From Streptomyces sp. B21-083 (GTDB taxonomy: Bacteria; Actinomycetota; Actinomycetes; Streptomycetales; Streptomycetaceae): a stretch of 64,000 bases of DNA. Below, piece by piece: positions 46,543 through 54,661 of the stretch. The stretch is taken from NCBI RefSeq assembly GCF_036898825.1, contig NZ_JARUND010000001.1, positions 3,038,001 through 3,102,000 of the forward strand, given 5' to 3'. The notes under the pieces were generated by a model that worked only from the letters and a program-made list of their open reading frames with translations, did no database searches and was not told the origin of the DNA. Both the position numbers and the translations under genes were made by a program. How positions within the stretch are numbered: position 1 is the first letter of the stretch; the number at the start of each line of letters is the position of its first letter.

Positions 46543-47895
46543 TCAGCGCGACGACCCCGCCTTGCGCTGCTCCAGACGCCGCGAACGGGCGCTGATCGCG
46601 GTCGCCCCGTTGACTCCCGAGACCCCGGCCCGCACCGGAGCACGGTGGTCCGGAGCCGTCTCCCCGACCTCGGCCGCCAGAGCGGGCACCGAGGCGGCAG
46701 GGGCCGTCGCCTCGGCCTCGGCCGTCCGGCTGCGCCGGTAGCGCGGCGGCACGAACCGCTCGGCCCAGCGCGGGGTGCGCGGCGTGAAGCGCGGCAGCAG
46801 CAGGAGGACGAGTCCGATCGCGCTCAGGACCACCACGCTGAGGACGATCCACATGGACGCGTTGTTGACCGAGTAGGACAGGGCTCCGAAGCCGATGAGC
46901 GCCGACCAGAAGTACATGATCAGGACGGCCCTGCTGTGCGAGTGCCCGACCTCCAGGAGCCGGTGGTGCAGATGCCCCCGGTCGGCGGCGAACGGCGACT
47001 GTCCGCGCCAGGTGCGCCGCACGATGGCCAGCACCAGGTCGGCGGCCGGGATCGCGATGATGGTGAGCGGCATCAGCAGCGGGATGTACACCGGCACCAT
47101 CTGGTGCACGGTGTTGCGCTCTGACCCGGAGAACAGGTTCATCGCGTCCGGGTCCATCTGTCCGGTGATGGAGATCGCGCCGGCGGCCAGCACCAGCCCG
47201 ATGAGCATCGACCCGGAGTCCCCCATGAAGATCCGCGCGGGGTGCATGTTGTGCGGCAGGAAGCCGAGGCACATGCCCATCAGGATCACGGCGAACAGGG
47301 TGGCCGGGGCGGCGGCCTCGATGCCGTACGAGACCCAGATCCGGTAGGCGTAGAGGAAGAACGCCGCCGACGCGATGCACACCATGCCGGCCGCGAGGCC
47401 GTCCAGGCCGTCGACGAAGTTCACCGCGTTGATGGTGATCACGACCAGCGCGACCGTCAGCAGGGTGCCCTGCCACTGGGTCAGCGCGACGTTGCCCACG
47501 GACGGGATCGGCAGCCAAAGGATCGTCAGACCCTGCATGACCATGACGCCGGCGGCGATCATCTGCCCGCCGAGCTTGATCAGGGCGTCGATCTCGAACT
47601 TGTCGTCCAGAACGCCGATCAGCCAGATCAGCGCGGCGCCGGAGAGCAGCGCCCTCGGCTCGTTCGACTTGCTGAAGACCTCGTGCAGGTTGGTGAGGTG
47701 GTCGGCGACCAGCAGTCCGGCGCACAGCCCGAAGAACATCGCGATCCCGCCGAGCCGCGGAGTGGGCTCCCGGTGCACGTCACGGGCCCTGATCTCCGGC
47801 ATCGCTCCGGCCACGATCGCGAACTTCCGTACCGGCCCTGTCAGCAGATACGTCACCGCGGCCGTGATGCAGAGCGTCAGCAGGTATTCACGCAC
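46543..47895 (-). CDS. WecA-type undecaprenyl-phosphate GlcNAc/sugar 1-phosphate transferase (MraY family)
   Basis: 450 aa from GTG at 47895 (VREYLLTLCITAAVTYLLTG); GTG at 47907 is the alternative. About eleven transmembrane helices with the family catalytic loops: GVLDDKFE, NAVNFVDGLDGLAAG, IFMGDSGSMLIG and the HxH-type GHLHHRLLEVGHSH. It transfers a sugar-1-phosphate to undecaprenyl phosphate, starting teichoic-acid or other glycopolymer synthesis. The last about 80 residues are a disordered Ala/Arg-rich tail. The gene precedes the atp operon in Streptomyces and mycobacteria (wecA/rfe). Confidence 0.93.
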   Translation of the reverse strand: MREYLLTLCITAAVTYLLTGPVRKFAIVAGAMPEIRARDVHREPTPRLGGIAMFFGLCAGLLVADHLTNLHEVFSKSNEPRALLSGAALIWLIGVLDDKFEIDALIKLGGQMIAAGVMVMQGLTILWLPIPSVGNVALTQWQGTLLTVALVVITINAVNFVDGLDGLAAGMVCIASAAFFLYAYRIWVSYGIEAAAPATLFAVILMGMCLGFLPHNMHPARIFMGDSGSMLIGLVLAAGAISITGQMDPDAMNLFSGSERNTVHQMVPVYIPLLMPLTIIAIPAADLVLAIVRRTWRGQSPFAADRGHLHHRLLEVGHSHSRAVLIMYFWSALIGFGALSYSVNNASMWIVLSVVVLSAIGLVLLLLPRFTPRTPRWAERFVPPRYRRSRTAEAEATAPAASVPALAAEVGETAPDHRAPVRAGVSGVNGATAISARSRRLEQRKAGSSR

Positions 47896-48021
47896 GGGCT
47901 TCCCCACAGGTCTCGCTGGTCATCCAGGCCCCACACCCTAGCGAGGGACGCATAAGGATGGGGACTTCCGGGTAGCGACGATGGTTGCACGTACGGCTGT
48001 GCACGAGTTGCCGTCTACCCC

Positions 48022-49275
48022 TCACCGCCCGGGATACGGCGGAAATCTACCGGCCAGCTCCCGCACTTCTTCACGCGCCCCACCGCTCCCGGCAGCCCCA
48101 CGCAGCACGCTCGCGAACAGCACCGCGATCCGCGCCATCTCGGCCTCCCCCATCCCCTGTGTGGTCAGCGCCGCTGTCCCTAGCCGCAGCCCACGGCCCT
48201 CCCCGTGGGGCAGCGCACAGCAGTCCAGAACCACTCCGGCGGCGGAAAGCAGCCCCCGCGCGGTATGTCCGTCCACGCCCAGGGGTGCCGGATCGACCGT
48301 GATGAGATGCGTGTCGGTCCCGCCCGTGGTGACGACAGGTCCCTCGGCGGCCAGCCCCGCCGCCAGCACCCGTGCGTTGGCGACCACCTGATGGGCGTAC
48401 GCCGTGAAGGCCGGGGTCGCCGCCTCGCCGAAGGCGACCGCCTTGGCGGCGATCGTGTGCATCTGCGCGCCCCCCTGCGTGAACGGGAAAACCGCCCGGT
48501 CGACCCGTTCTGCCAGCTCCGCGCCGCACAGCAGCAGCCCACCGCGCGGCCCGCGCAGCACCTTGTGCGTGGTCGCGCAGACGACATCGGCGTACGGCAC
48601 CGGACTCGGCGCCGCTCCCCCGGCGACGAGCCCGATGGGGTGGGCGGCGTCCGCGATGAGGTACGCGCCGGCCTCGTCGGCGATCTCGCGGAAGACGGCG
48701 TAGTCGATGTGCCGGGGATAGGCGATCGACCCGCAGACGATCGCCTTGGGGCGATGCGTACGGGCGAGGGCGCGCACCTGCTCGTAGTCGATGAGCCCGC
48801 TCTCCGCGTCCACCCCGTAGGGGACGAAGTCGAACCAGCGCCCGGAGAAGTTGGCGGGCGACCCGTGGGTCAGGTGGCCGCCGTAGGGCAGGCCGAGGGC
48901 GAGGACGGTGTCACCGGGGCGCAGCAGGGCGGCGTAGGCGGCCAGCACGGCCGAAGACCCGGAGTGGGACTGGACGTTGGCGTGTTCGGCGCCGAACAGG
49001 GCCCTGGCCCGCCGCACGGCGACGCGCTCGGCGACGTCGACGATCTCGCAGCCGCCGTGGTGCCGGGCGCCCGGATACCCCTCGGCGTACTTGTTGGCGA
49101 GCGGCGAGCCGAGCGCGGCCAGCACGGCGGGCGAGGTGAAGTTCTCGGCGGCGATCAGCTGCAACGTCGTCGCCTGCCGCTCGGCTTCCCCGAGGATCAC
49201 CTCGGCAAGCTCGGGGTCCTGCCGACGCAGCACATCGACGGCGGCATCGCTCTCAAGGGCATGTACGACCGACAT
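48022..49275 (-). CDS. glyA: Serine hydroxymethyltransferase paralogue (GlyA2)
   Basis: 417 aa from ATG at 49275, with CGGAG upstream. SHMT fold with IAAENFTSPAVLAALGSPLANKY, YAEGYPGARHHGG, GGHLTHGSP, DAAHPIGLV and PLP-lysine K238 in ATTHKVLRGPRGG. The usually invariant SGSQAN is SGSSAV (105-110), so it is a divergent member. SHMT makes glycine and methylene-THF from serine. The neighbouring order (LMW-PTP-glyA-...-atp) matches B. subtilis, suggesting it is the ancestral glyA in place. Confidence 0.85.
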   Translation of the reverse strand: MSVVHALESDAAVDVLRRQDPELAEVILGEAERQATTLQLIAAENFTSPAVLAALGSPLANKYAEGYPGARHHGGCEIVDVAERVAVRRARALFGAEHANVQSHSGSSAVLAAYAALLRPGDTVLALGLPYGGHLTHGSPANFSGRWFDFVPYGVDAESGLIDYEQVRALARTHRPKAIVCGSIAYPRHIDYAVFREIADEAGAYLIADAAHPIGLVAGGAAPSPVPYADVVCATTHKVLRGPRGGLLLCGAELAERVDRAVFPFTQGGAQMHTIAAKAVAFGEAATPAFTAYAHQVVANARVLAAGLAAEGPVVTTGGTDTHLITVDPAPLGVDGHTARGLLSAAGVVLDCCALPHGEGRGLRLGTAALTTQGMGEAEMARIAVLFASVLRGAAGSGGAREEVRELAGRFPPYPGR

Positions 49276-49311
49276 GGCGAACTCCGGACGTCGACGATGA
49301 CGTACGTCCAA

Positions 49312-49366
49312 TGTAGGCCGTAAGGCCCTACAGGGGCGCGGGGAACTGCGCGACCAGCCACGACGG
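49312..49366 (+). repeat. Dispersed composite repeat, copy B (stem-loop plus 35-bp tail)
   Basis: Stem-loop TGTAGGCC-GTAA-GGCCCTACA (49312-49332, one bulge) runs directly into the conserved tail AGGGGCGCGGGGAACTGCGC... (49332-49366). Located in the 135-bp gap upstream of glyA, with the tail oriented opposite to transcription. See copies A and C. Confidence 0.75.
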
Positions 49367-49410
49367 ACCGGCAGGCGCACAACGACACCCAGGGGCAGGA
49401 CAGCGGGCGT

Positions 49411-50091
49411 TCATGCCTTCGCAGGCACCCCGGTCAGCGCGGTCACCACCGGATCCAGCGCGAGCTGTATCTCGTCCCCGATCGACCGGAAGAACGTCAG
49501 GGGCGCCCCGTACGGGTCGTACACCTCGTCCGCCTCCGCCGTGGGCGCCAGGAGCCACCCGCGTAGAGCCGCCGCGGCGCGGACCAGGGCGCGCGCCCGT
49601 TCGATCATGCCGTCGTCCAGCGGGGGCAGCGTGGCCGGGTCTATCGCCTTCACCAGGCGCGTGAACTCCTTCAGCGTGAAGGTGCGCAGGCCCGCCGAGT
49701 GCCCCATGGAGATGACCTGCGCGCGGTGGTCCCGCGTGGCCGTCAGCACCAGGTCCGCCCGGATCACGTGCTCGTCGAGCAGTTCGCGCCCGGTGAAGCC
49801 GGAGGGGTCCGCGCCGAACTCCGCGAGGACCGCCTCCGCGTTGGCCTCCATGGGCGCGCCCTCGTGGCCCCACGTACCGGCGCTCTCCACGATCAGGCCG
49901 CCCCACAGGGGGTCGCCGAGCCGGTCCGCCAGGGCATGACGGGTCAGCCGCTCGGTGATCGGTGAGCGGCATACGTTGCCGGTGCTGACATGGAGGATGC
50001 GGAAGGCGTCCCGCGAGGCCCCGTTCCACTGCTGAGCCCCCGTGACCCCCTGACGCGTGCCTATGCCACGCCCCGCGTCAGGGGCTGTCAA
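49411..50091 (-). CDS. Low-molecular-weight phosphatase (LMW-PTP) fold protein lacking the catalytic cysteine
   Basis: 226 aa from TTG at 50091, which overlaps the sua5 stop (TTGA) and has GAGGTGG upstream; no other start codon precedes the domain. The P-loop reads HVSTGNVCRSP where active LMW phosphatases have VCxGNxCRSP, so the nucleophile Cys is Ser36 (codon AGC at 49984-49986). The second Cys, Arg and the general-acid loop DPYGAP near the C-terminus are retained, so the fold should be intact. Its position after sua5 and before glyA matches B. subtilis ywlE, the protein-arginine phosphatase. Probably a binding pseudophosphatase (inference). Confidence 0.85.
   Translation of the reverse strand: MTAPDAGRGIGTRQGVTGAQQWNGASRDAFRILHVSTGNVCRSPITERLTRHALADRLGDPLWGGLIVESAGTWGHEGAPMEANAEAVLAEFGADPSGFTGRELLDEHVIRADLVLTATRDHRAQVISMGHSAGLRTFTLKEFTRLVKAIDPATLPPLDDGMIERARALVRAAAALRGWLLAPTAEADEVYDPYGAPLTFFRSIGDEIQLALDPVVTALTGVPAKA
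50047..50084 (-). promoter_or_regulatory. Inverted repeat inside the 5' end of the LMW-PTP-like gene
   Basis: CCCCTGACGCG (50047-50057) and CGCGTCAGGGG (50074-50084), a perfect 11-bp stem with a 16-base loop starting five bases inside the TTG start. In mRNA it would occupy codons about 4-15 and could modulate initiation or coupling with sua5. Confidence 0.5.
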
Positions 50092-50735
50092 TTCGCCACC
50101 TCGAGGTCGGGGACCACCTTGCGCAGCTCCTCGGCCGACAGCGCGCCCGCACGGAGCAGGACCGGAACCTTGCCCGTGACGTCGACGATCGACGAGGGGA
50201 CGATGCCGGGCGTGGGGCCGCCGTCCAGGTAGACGGAGACGGAGTCGCCGAGCATCTCCTGGGCGGCGTCGCAGTCCTCGGGGGACGGGTGGCCGGTCAG
50301 GTTGGCGGAGGAGACCGCCATGGGGCCGACCTCGGTCAGCAGCTCGATGGCCACCGGGTGCAGCGGCATGCGCACGGCGACCGTGCCCCGGGTGTCGCCC
50401 AGGTCCCACTGGAGGGACGGCTGGTGCTTGGCGACGAGCGTGAGGGCGCCCGGCCAGAAGGCGTCGACGAGTTCCCAGGCCATCTCGGAGAAGTCCGTGA
50501 CGAGGCCGTGCAGGGTGTTCGGGGAACCGATCAGGACGGGCGTGGGCATGCCACGGCCACGGCCCTTGGCCGCCAGCAGGTCGTTGACGGCCTCGGAGGA
50601 GAACGCGTCGGCGCCGATGCCGTAGACCGTGTCGGTCGGGAGGACCACCAGCTCGCCGCGGCGGACGGCGGACGCTGCCTCGCGCAGACCGGTCGTGCGG
50701 TCGGTCGCGTCGTTGGTGTCGTATCGCCGAGCCAT
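50088..50735 (-). CDS. L-threonylcarbamoyladenylate synthase (Sua5/YrdC/YwlC)
   Basis: 215 aa from ATG at 50735, with GAGGAGG upstream. YrdC-type domain with the nucleotide/threonine-binding KxR-like region VVLPTDTVYGIGADAF, KGRGRGMPTPVLIG, VAVRMPLHPVAIELL and SSANLTGHPS. It makes threonylcarbamoyl-AMP for the tRNA t6A37 modification. The length is that of the YrdC form without a full Sua5 C-terminal domain. The start directly abuts the stop of an 18-codon ORF that overlaps prmC. Confidence 0.94.
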   Translation of the reverse strand: MARRYDTNDATDRTTGLREAASAVRRGELVVLPTDTVYGIGADAFSSEAVNDLLAAKGRGRGMPTPVLIGSPNTLHGLVTDFSEMAWELVDAFWPGALTLVAKHQPSLQWDLGDTRGTVAVRMPLHPVAIELLTEVGPMAVSSANLTGHPSPEDCDAAQEMLGDSVSVYLDGGPTPGIVPSSIVDVTGKVPVLLRAGALSAEELRKVVPDLEVAN

Positions 50736-50792
50736 TTAGCGGGCCTCCTCGTACACGTACTGCTGGGGGTAGAGAGTCTGGGTGCTGCTCAC
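50736..50792 (-). CDS. 18-aa ORF bridging prmC and sua5 (candidate coupling peptide)
   Basis: GTG at 50790-50792 overlaps the prmC TGA (GTGA), and the TAA (50736-50738) is immediately followed by the sua5 ATG. Encodes MSSTQTLYPQQYVYEEAR; its EEA codons contain the GAGGAGG ribosome site of sua5. Such placement suggests ribosomes finishing prmC re-initiate and open the sua5 start. Whether the peptide itself matters is unknown. Confidence 0.45.
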   Translation of the reverse strand: MSSTQTLYPQQYVYEEAR

Positions 50793-51670
50793 GGCGTGGC
50801 CCTGCGGGCGGTCGCGAAGCGCGGGCGGTTGTTGAGGTCCGGGTGGTCGGCCGCGTCGGCCCAGCCGCGTTCCTCGGTGAAGATCCACGGCACCTGGCCG
50901 CCCTGGGTGTCCGCGTGCTCGACGACGACGACGCCGCCGGGACGCAGCAGCCGGTGGGCGGTGCGTTCCAGACCCCGGATGAGGTCGAGACCGTCCTCGC
51001 CCGAGAACAGGGCGAGTTCGGGATCGTGGTCCCGGGCCTCGGGGGCGACGTACTCCCACTCCGTGAGCGGGATGTACGGCGGGTTGGAGATGACCAGGTC
51101 GACCTGGCCGTCGAGGTCCGGGAAGGCGTCCAGGGCGTTGCCCTGACGCAGGTCGACCCTGGACCCCTCCATGTTCTTGCGGGTCCACGCCAGGGCGTCC
51201 TCGGACAGCTCCACGGCGTGCACCCGGGAGCGCGGGACCTCCTGGGCGAGGGCCAGCGCGATGGCGCCGGATCCGGTGCACAGGTCGACGATCAGGGGCT
51301 CGACGACGTCCATCGCGCGGACGGCGTCTATGGCCCAGCCGACGACCGACTCGGTCTCGGGACGCGGCACGAACACGCCTGGCCCGACCTGGAGTTCCAG
51401 GTAGCGGAAGAAGGCGCGCCCGGTGATGTGCTGGAGCGGTTCGCGGGCCTCGCGGCGGGCGATGACCTCCCAGTAGCGGGCGTCGAAGTCGATGTCCTTG
51501 ACGGTGTGCAGCGTGCCCCGCTTCACGCCGTGCACGAACGCGGCGAGCTCCTCCGCGTCGTTGCGCGGCGAGGGCACGCCCGCGTCGGCGAGCCGCTGGG
51601 TGGCCTGGGCCACCTCCGCGAGCAGCAAGCTGCGGGGGCTCGGGGGCCGTCCCCCAATGTTCTGCTGCAC
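50789..51670 (-). CDS. prmC: Peptide chain release factor N5-glutamine methyltransferase
   Basis: 293 aa from GTG at 51670, with GGAGG upstream. N-terminal helical domain, then a class I methyltransferase fold: VDLCTGSGAIALALAQE (SAM loop) and the catalytic NPPYIP (196-201). It methylates the Gln of the GGQ motif of release factors, fitting its position 70 bp downstream of prfA on the same strand. The C-terminal region carries the DHPDLNNRPRFATARR tail typical of PrmC. Confidence 0.96.
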   Translation of the reverse strand: MQQNIGGRPPSPRSLLLAEVAQATQRLADAGVPSPRNDAEELAAFVHGVKRGTLHTVKDIDFDARYWEVIARREAREPLQHITGRAFFRYLELQVGPGVFVPRPETESVVGWAIDAVRAMDVVEPLIVDLCTGSGAIALALAQEVPRSRVHAVELSEDALAWTRKNMEGSRVDLRQGNALDAFPDLDGQVDLVISNPPYIPLTEWEYVAPEARDHDPELALFSGEDGLDLIRGLERTAHRLLRPGGVVVVEHADTQGGQVPWIFTEERGWADAADHPDLNNRPRFATARRATP

Positions 51671-51740
51671 GCTGGTCCTCCGGTACTCGTGACTCGTACG
51701 GGGCCGTACTGGGCTTGCTCGTACTGGGCTCGTACGGGTG

Positions 51741-52817
51741 TTACGCCGCCGCGAGCTTCGCTGCGGAGTCCGCGTCGACACACGCCTGGATGACCGCGTC
51801 GAGGTCGCCGTCCAGTACCTGGTCGAGGTTGTAGGACTTGAAGCCGACACGGTGGTCCGAGAGGCGATTCTCCGGGAAGTTGTACGTACGGATCTTCTCG
51901 GAGCGGTCGACGGTGCGGACCTGGCTGCGGCGGGCGTCGGCGGCCTCCTTCTCCGCTTCCTCCACGGCTGCCGCGAGGAGCCTGGAGCGCAGGATACGCA
52001 TCGCCTGCTCCTTGTTCTGCAGCTGGCTCTTCTCGTTCTGGCAGGAGGCGACGACTCCGGTCGGAACGTGCGTGATGCGCACCGCAGAGTCGGTCGTGTT
52101 GACGGACTGGCCGCCGGGCCCCGAGGAGCGGTACACGTCGATGCGGAGGTCGTTCGGGTTGATCTCCACGTCGACCTCCTCCGCCTCGGGGGTGACCAGG
52201 ACACCGGCCGCGGAGGTGTGGATACGGCCCTGGGACTCGGTCGCGGGCACGCGCTGGACGCGGTGCACCCCGCCCTCGTACTTCAGACGGGCCCAGACGC
52301 CCTGGCCGGGCTCGGTGGCACCCTGGCCGCCCTTGGTCTTCACGGCGACCTGGACGTCCTTGTAGCCGCCCAGCTCGGACTCGGTGGCGTCGATGATCTC
52401 GGTCTTCCACCCGACGCGCTCGGCGTACCGGAGGTACATGCGCAGGAGGTCCCCGGCGAACAGGGCGGACTCGTCGCCGCCGGCGCCGGCCTTGACCTCC
52501 AGGATGACGTCCTTGTCGTCGTTGGGGTCACGCGGAACGAGCAGCAGGCGCAGCTTCTCGGTGAGCTCCTCGCGCAGCTTCTCCAGTTCCTTGACCTCGG
52601 CGGCGAAGTCGGGGTCGTCGAGGGCGTACTCCTTCGCCGTGCCGACGTCCTCCCCGGTCTGCTTCCAGGAGCGGTACGTCCCGACGATCGGGGTCAGCTC
52701 GGCGTAGCGCTTGTTGAGCTTGCGCGCGTTGGCCTGGTCGGCGTGCACCGACGGGTCGGCGAGCTTCTTCTCCAGGTCGGCGTGCTCGGTGAGCAGATCC
52801 TCGACGGCCTCGAACAT
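51741..52817 (-). CDS. prfA: Peptide chain release factor 1
   Basis: 358 aa from ATG at 52817, with AGGAG upstream. Stop-codon recognition motif PAT in [14 protein letters not shown], and the peptidyl-hydrolysis GGQ in [18 protein letters not shown]. Full length. Reads UAA and UAG. Genes follow in the conserved order rpmE-prfA-prmC-sua5. Confidence 0.98.
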   Translation of the reverse strand: MFEAVEDLLTEHADLEKKLADPSVHADQANARKLNKRYAELTPIVGTYRSWKQTGEDVGTAKEYALDDPDFAAEVKELEKLREELTEKLRLLLVPRDPNDDKDVILEVKAGAGGDESALFAGDLLRMYLRYAERVGWKTEIIDATESELGGYKDVQVAVKTKGGQGATEPGQGVWARLKYEGGVHRVQRVPATESQGRIHTSAAGVLVTPEAEEVDVEINPNDLRIDVYRSSGPGGQSVNTTDSAVRITHVPTGVVASCQNEKSQLQNKEQAMRILRSRLLAAAVEEAEKEAADARRSQVRTVDRSEKIRTYNFPENRLSDHRVGFKSYNLDQVLDGDLDAVIQACVDADSAAKLAAA

Positions 52818-52870
52818 GGGGGCTCCTGAAAACGTCTGTACGTTCTGTACGTGGGGGAAGTGGGGCGACC

Positions 52871-52917
52871 AAAAACGCCGGTCCAGGTACGCCCCGGAGG
52901 GCGAACGTGGACCGGCG
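52871..52917 (-). terminator. Rho-independent terminator after rpmE
   Basis: CGCCGGTCCA (52876-52885) / TGGACCGGCG (52908-52917) with an inner GCCC/GGGC pair; the minus strand continues directly into TTTTT (complement of 52871-52875). A textbook hairpin plus U tract 12 bases past the rpmE stop, which implies prfA has its own promoter or depends on read-through. Confidence 0.85.
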
Positions 52918-52928
52918 CTGGTGCCTCG

Positions 52929-53153
52929 CTACTTCTTGGAGCCGGCAGCGGCCTTGCCGAAGCGGGCCTCGAAGCGGGCCACGCGGCCACCGGTGTCGAG
53001 GATCTTCTGCTTGCCCGTGTAGAACGGGTGGCACTCGGAGCAGACCTCGGCGCGGATGTTGCCGCTCGTGATCGTGCTGCGGGTGGTGAACGACGCGCCA
53101 CAGGTGCAGCTGACCTGCGTCTCGACGTACTCGGGGTGGACTTCGCGCTTCAA
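52929..53153 (-). CDS. rpmE: 50S ribosomal protein L31, zinc-binding type
   Basis: 74 aa, beginning with TTG at 53153 and AGGAG six bases upstream. Zinc ligands C16 and C18 (SCTCG) and C38 and C41 (VCSECHPF) identify the Zn-containing L31 form, which in streptomycetes is replaced under zinc starvation by a Zur-controlled paralogue elsewhere. [23 protein letters not shown] is the universal L31 core. Confidence 0.97.
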   Translation of the reverse strand: MKREVHPEYVETQVSCTCGASFTTRSTITSGNIRAEVCSECHPFYTGKQKILDTGGRVARFEARFGKAAAGSKK

Positions 53154-53291
53154 GGGGTTCTCCTAGTTTCGGGAGGGCTCCGGGTCGCCTCCGCGGGATG
53201 CGGGTGCGTGAACCGGGGCCGACGTACCAGTCTGCCAGGACTGGGCGCATCTCCCCAAACCGGGGGTTCGCCTCGAGTATTCCCTGCGGGT

Positions 53292-53326
53292 GCGTCGTGG
53301 CTTGTCGCGCAGTTACCCGCGCCCCT
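53292..53326 (-). repeat. Dispersed 35-bp repeat, copy C
   Basis: On the minus strand it reads AGGGGCGCGGGTAACTGCGC then GACAAGCCACGACG, one substitution from copies A and B in the first half and one at the far end. It directly follows the 3' arm of the stem-loop at 53326-53359. Confidence 0.75.
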
Positions 53327-53359
53327 GAGAAAGCAGGGGGCTGCGCCCCTGCTTTCTCA
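53326..53359 (-). terminator. Hairpin terminator overlapping the LCP gene stop codon
   Basis: Perfect 14-bp stem TGAGAAAGCAGGGG (53326-53339) / CCCCTGCTTTCTCA (53346-53359). The stop codon TGA of the LCP gene (53357-53359) is the first three bases of the stem on the minus strand. It runs straight into repeat copy C. Confidence 0.75.
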
Positions 53360-54454
53360 GCTCACCACGCCTGCCGCGTCGCCCTTTGCCGTGCCCTTGG
53401 TGGCGGCTGCCGGGACGGGGCGGTCGGCCTTCAGGGCGTTCCAGACCAGCCGTGCCTTGGTCTTGTCGACCATGACCCTGTTGGGGTTGGCCGGGTCGTA
53501 TTCGACCGGCATGGTGATCATGGTCATGTGGGCGGAGCTGATGCTCTTGAGGCCCGTCGCGAAGGAGGTGAGGGTGCGTACGGAGCCCAGGTCGGAGTCG
53601 GTCGTGACGGCCTTGGTGGCGGTGTCCGCCAGGTCGAAGAGCTTCTTGGGGTTCGTCAGGACGCCCACATGCTTGATCTGGTCGACGAGGGCCTTGATGA
53701 ACGCCTGCTGGAGCTGGATGCGGCCCAGGTCGGAGCCGTCGCCGACGCCGTGACGGGTGCGGACCAGCCCGAGGGCCTGCCGGCCGTTCAGCTTGTGCGT
53801 GCCGGCCTTGAGGTTCAGGTGGCTGTCGGAGTCCTCGATGTCCTTCGTCGTGGTCACCTTGACGCCGCCCAGCTCGTCGACGAGCTTCTGGAAGCCGGTG
53901 AAGTCGACCTCGACGTAGTGGTCCATGCGGATCCCGGAGAGCGACTCGACGGTCTTCACCGCGCAGGCGGCGCCCCCCGTGGAGTACGCGGAGTTGAACA
54001 TCACGCCGGAGGCCGCGTCGTGCGTGACGCCCTTGACGTCCGTGCACTCGGGACGGTCGACGAGGGTGTCCCGGGGTATGGAGACCACACTGGCCTTCTT
54101 GTGACCCTCGTAGACGTGGACGATCATCGCGGTGTCCGAGCGGGCGCTGCCGTCGTCCGTGCCGCCGCCGAGCTTCTTGTTGGCGCCGGAGCGGGTGTCT
54201 GAGCCCAGGACCAGGATGTCCTCGGAGCCGTTGTCGACGTCGGCGGGGCGGTCGGTGCCGAGGACCTGGTTGATGTCGACGCTCTTGATGTTGCCGTTGA
54301 GCTTGAAGTACACGTAACCGAGGCCGGTGCCGCCGAGCACGACGATGGCCGCGGCGACCCATGCGGTGATCAGGAGCGCCCTGGAGTGCTTGCCACGGGG
54401 CTTGCGGCGGCTGCGTCGCTTCGCTGGATCAAGCGGATTGCTCTCGGCGGACAT
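53357..54454 (-). CDS. LytR-CpsA-Psr (LCP) family glycopolymer ligase
   Basis: 365 aa from ATG at 54454. Cytoplasmic basic N-terminus (AKRRSRRKPRGKHSR), one transmembrane helix (about 27-50), then the extracellular LCP domain with ILVLGSDTR, ARSDTAMIVHV, VVSIPRDTLV and the conserved Arg-Asp series LVRTRHGVGDGSDLGRIQLQQ. LCP enzymes attach undecaprenyl-linked teichoic acids or other glycopolymers to peptidoglycan, so it may act downstream of the WecA-type enzyme at 46543. Located between rpmE and a secreted protease. Confidence 0.93.
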   Translation of the reverse strand: MSAESNPLDPAKRRSRRKPRGKHSRALLITAWVAAAIVVLGGTGLGYVYFKLNGNIKSVDINQVLGTDRPADVDNGSEDILVLGSDTRSGANKKLGGGTDDGSARSDTAMIVHVYEGHKKASVVSIPRDTLVDRPECTDVKGVTHDAASGVMFNSAYSTGGAACAVKTVESLSGIRMDHYVEVDFTGFQKLVDELGGVKVTTTKDIEDSDSHLNLKAGTHKLNGRQALGLVRTRHGVGDGSDLGRIQLQQAFIKALVDQIKHVGVLTNPKKLFDLADTATKAVTTDSDLGSVRTLTSFATGLKSISSAHMTMITMPVEYDPANPNRVMVDKTKARLVWNALKADRPVPAAATKGTAKGDAAGVVS

Positions 54455-54562
54455 GCGCTTCCCTCGGTCTCGTCCGGTCGGTTACCCCCTGCTTTCAGGG
54501 CCAGTCCTTTTCCGTCGTAACTCGGTCAGTCAGACGGTCATTACGGAAAAAGGGTTGCACAA

Positions 54563-54601
54563 CGCACTGTGCCCTTCGCGTGGCGCGAAGGGCACAGTGC
54601 G
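54563..54601. terminator. Strong hairpin after the protease gene
   Basis: Perfect 18-bp stem CGCACTGTGCCCTTCGCG (54563-54580) / complement (54584-54601), loop TGG. Lies between the protease stop (54662) and the LCP gene start (54454), both on the minus strand. Confidence 0.8.
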
Positions 54602-54661
54602 TGACCGGACGGGCGGGATCTTCCTCGTGAATCACCCAGAAGACCCCTATCACCTGCGGGT

